A stretch of DNA of 7,002 bases from JAFDEI01 sp964196055 (GTDB taxonomy: Bacteria > Myxococcota_A > UBA9160 > SMWR01): NCBI GenBank assembly GCA_964196055.1, contig CAXMSF010000008.1, positions 1-7,002 on the forward strand. The letters run 5' to 3'. Position 1 is the first letter of the stretch. Each line of letters begins with the position of its first letter. Both the position numbers and the translations under genes were made by a program. Positions 6,793-7,002 of this stretch are shown here, piece by piece. The notes under the pieces are model-generated. The model had not been told where the DNA came from. It worked only from the letters and a program-made list of their open reading frames with translations, and searched no databases.

Positions 6793-7002
6793 ATGTCATT
6801 GGAAGGCTTCGAAGCTTCGCCCTTCAGAAACGAGGGCACCACGCGCCCCGTCTACCGACGCGGTGCGGGGCCGGCTGTCGTGATCGTGCACGAGATTCCA
6901 GGCATCACCCCCGAGGTCGCTCACTTCGGGCGGCGGGTCGCCGACGCGGGCTTCACCGCGGTTCTGCCGAGCCTGTTCGGCACGCCCGGCAAGGAGTTCT
7001 CG
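6793..7002 (+). CDS. Dienelactone hydrolase family protein (3'-truncated)
   Basis: An open frame of 70 codons from ATG 6793 to the right edge. The N-terminal part matches alpha/beta hydrolases of the dienelactone hydrolase family: a first strand and turn PVYRRGAGPAVVIVHEIPGI (19-38), where Glu34 corresponds to the conserved Glu36 that tunes the nucleophile in Pseudomonas DLH, then a helix with ADAGFTAVLPSLFG (50-63), the usual second strand and loop. The Cys-Asp-His triad would fall beyond the window, so activity cannot be judged. Members cleave ester or lactone bonds in aromatic-compound breakdown or act as general carboxylesterases. GGGAGGA (6780-6786) ends 6 nt before the ATG and is the strongest SD in the window. 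An earlier ATG at 6786 is out of frame. Confidence 0.88.
   Translation, partial: MSLEGFEASPFRNEGTTRPVYRRGAGPAVVIVHEIPGITPEVAHFGRRVADAGFTAVLPSLFGTPGKEFS

Overview
The window is GC-rich, with strong G/C preference at third codon positions. It reads as ordinary chromosomal DNA from a free-living, metabolically versatile bacterium. The mix of a hybrid sensor kinase, an AMACR-type CoA racemase, an F420-type luciferase-like oxidoreductase, a SnoaL-like protein and a dienelactone hydrolase resembles uncultured high-GC lineages such as Myxococcota, Binatota or other delta-like groups. No rRNA or other phylogenetic marker is present, so this placement is a guess. I see no insertion sequence, phage gene, CRISPR array, tRNA or rRNA.

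Layout. (1) Positions 1-1742, + strand: the 3' part of a membrane-bound hybrid histidine kinase (sensor remnant, TM, HAMP, coiled coil, HisKA, HATPase, receiver), truncated by the left edge. (2) 1769-1999, +: a small single-TM protein of unknown function. (3) 2000-2171: a non-coding gap holding a 7-bp inverted repeat, an adjacent 14-bp perfect palindrome and a weak -10 box. (4) 2172-4725, +: a compact three-gene unit of a SnoaL/NTF2-like protein, an alpha-methylacyl-CoA racemase with all catalytic residues, and an LLM-class (F420-type) oxidoreductase. The first two genes have the same AAGGGG Shine-Dalgarno at the same spacing. (5) 4732-6618, - strand: a CPA1 (NhaP-type) cation/proton antiporter fused to a TrkA_N/RCK nucleotide-binding domain, converging on the oxidoreductase with 6 bp between stop codons. 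(6) 6619-6792: a divergent intergenic region. (7) 6793-7002, +: the start of a dienelactone hydrolase-family gene, cut by the right edge.

How the genes fit together. The three-gene unit looks like lipid or branched-acyl-CoA catabolism: the racemase makes the (2S)-methylacyl-CoA epimer needed for beta-oxidation, the SnoaL-like protein carries dehydratase-like residues, and the LLM protein would be a flavin/F420 redox step. The substrate cannot be read from the sequence. The kinase and antiporter are signalling and ion-homeostasis genes with no visible link to that unit.

The most notable observation is that the LLM oxidoreductase appears broken. Its conserved N-terminus lies in a different frame, joined at about position 3994 by a missing G, and its expected start is ACG rather than ATG. 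This is either a young pseudogene or sequence error. I found no convincing evidence of a novel multi-gene system here.
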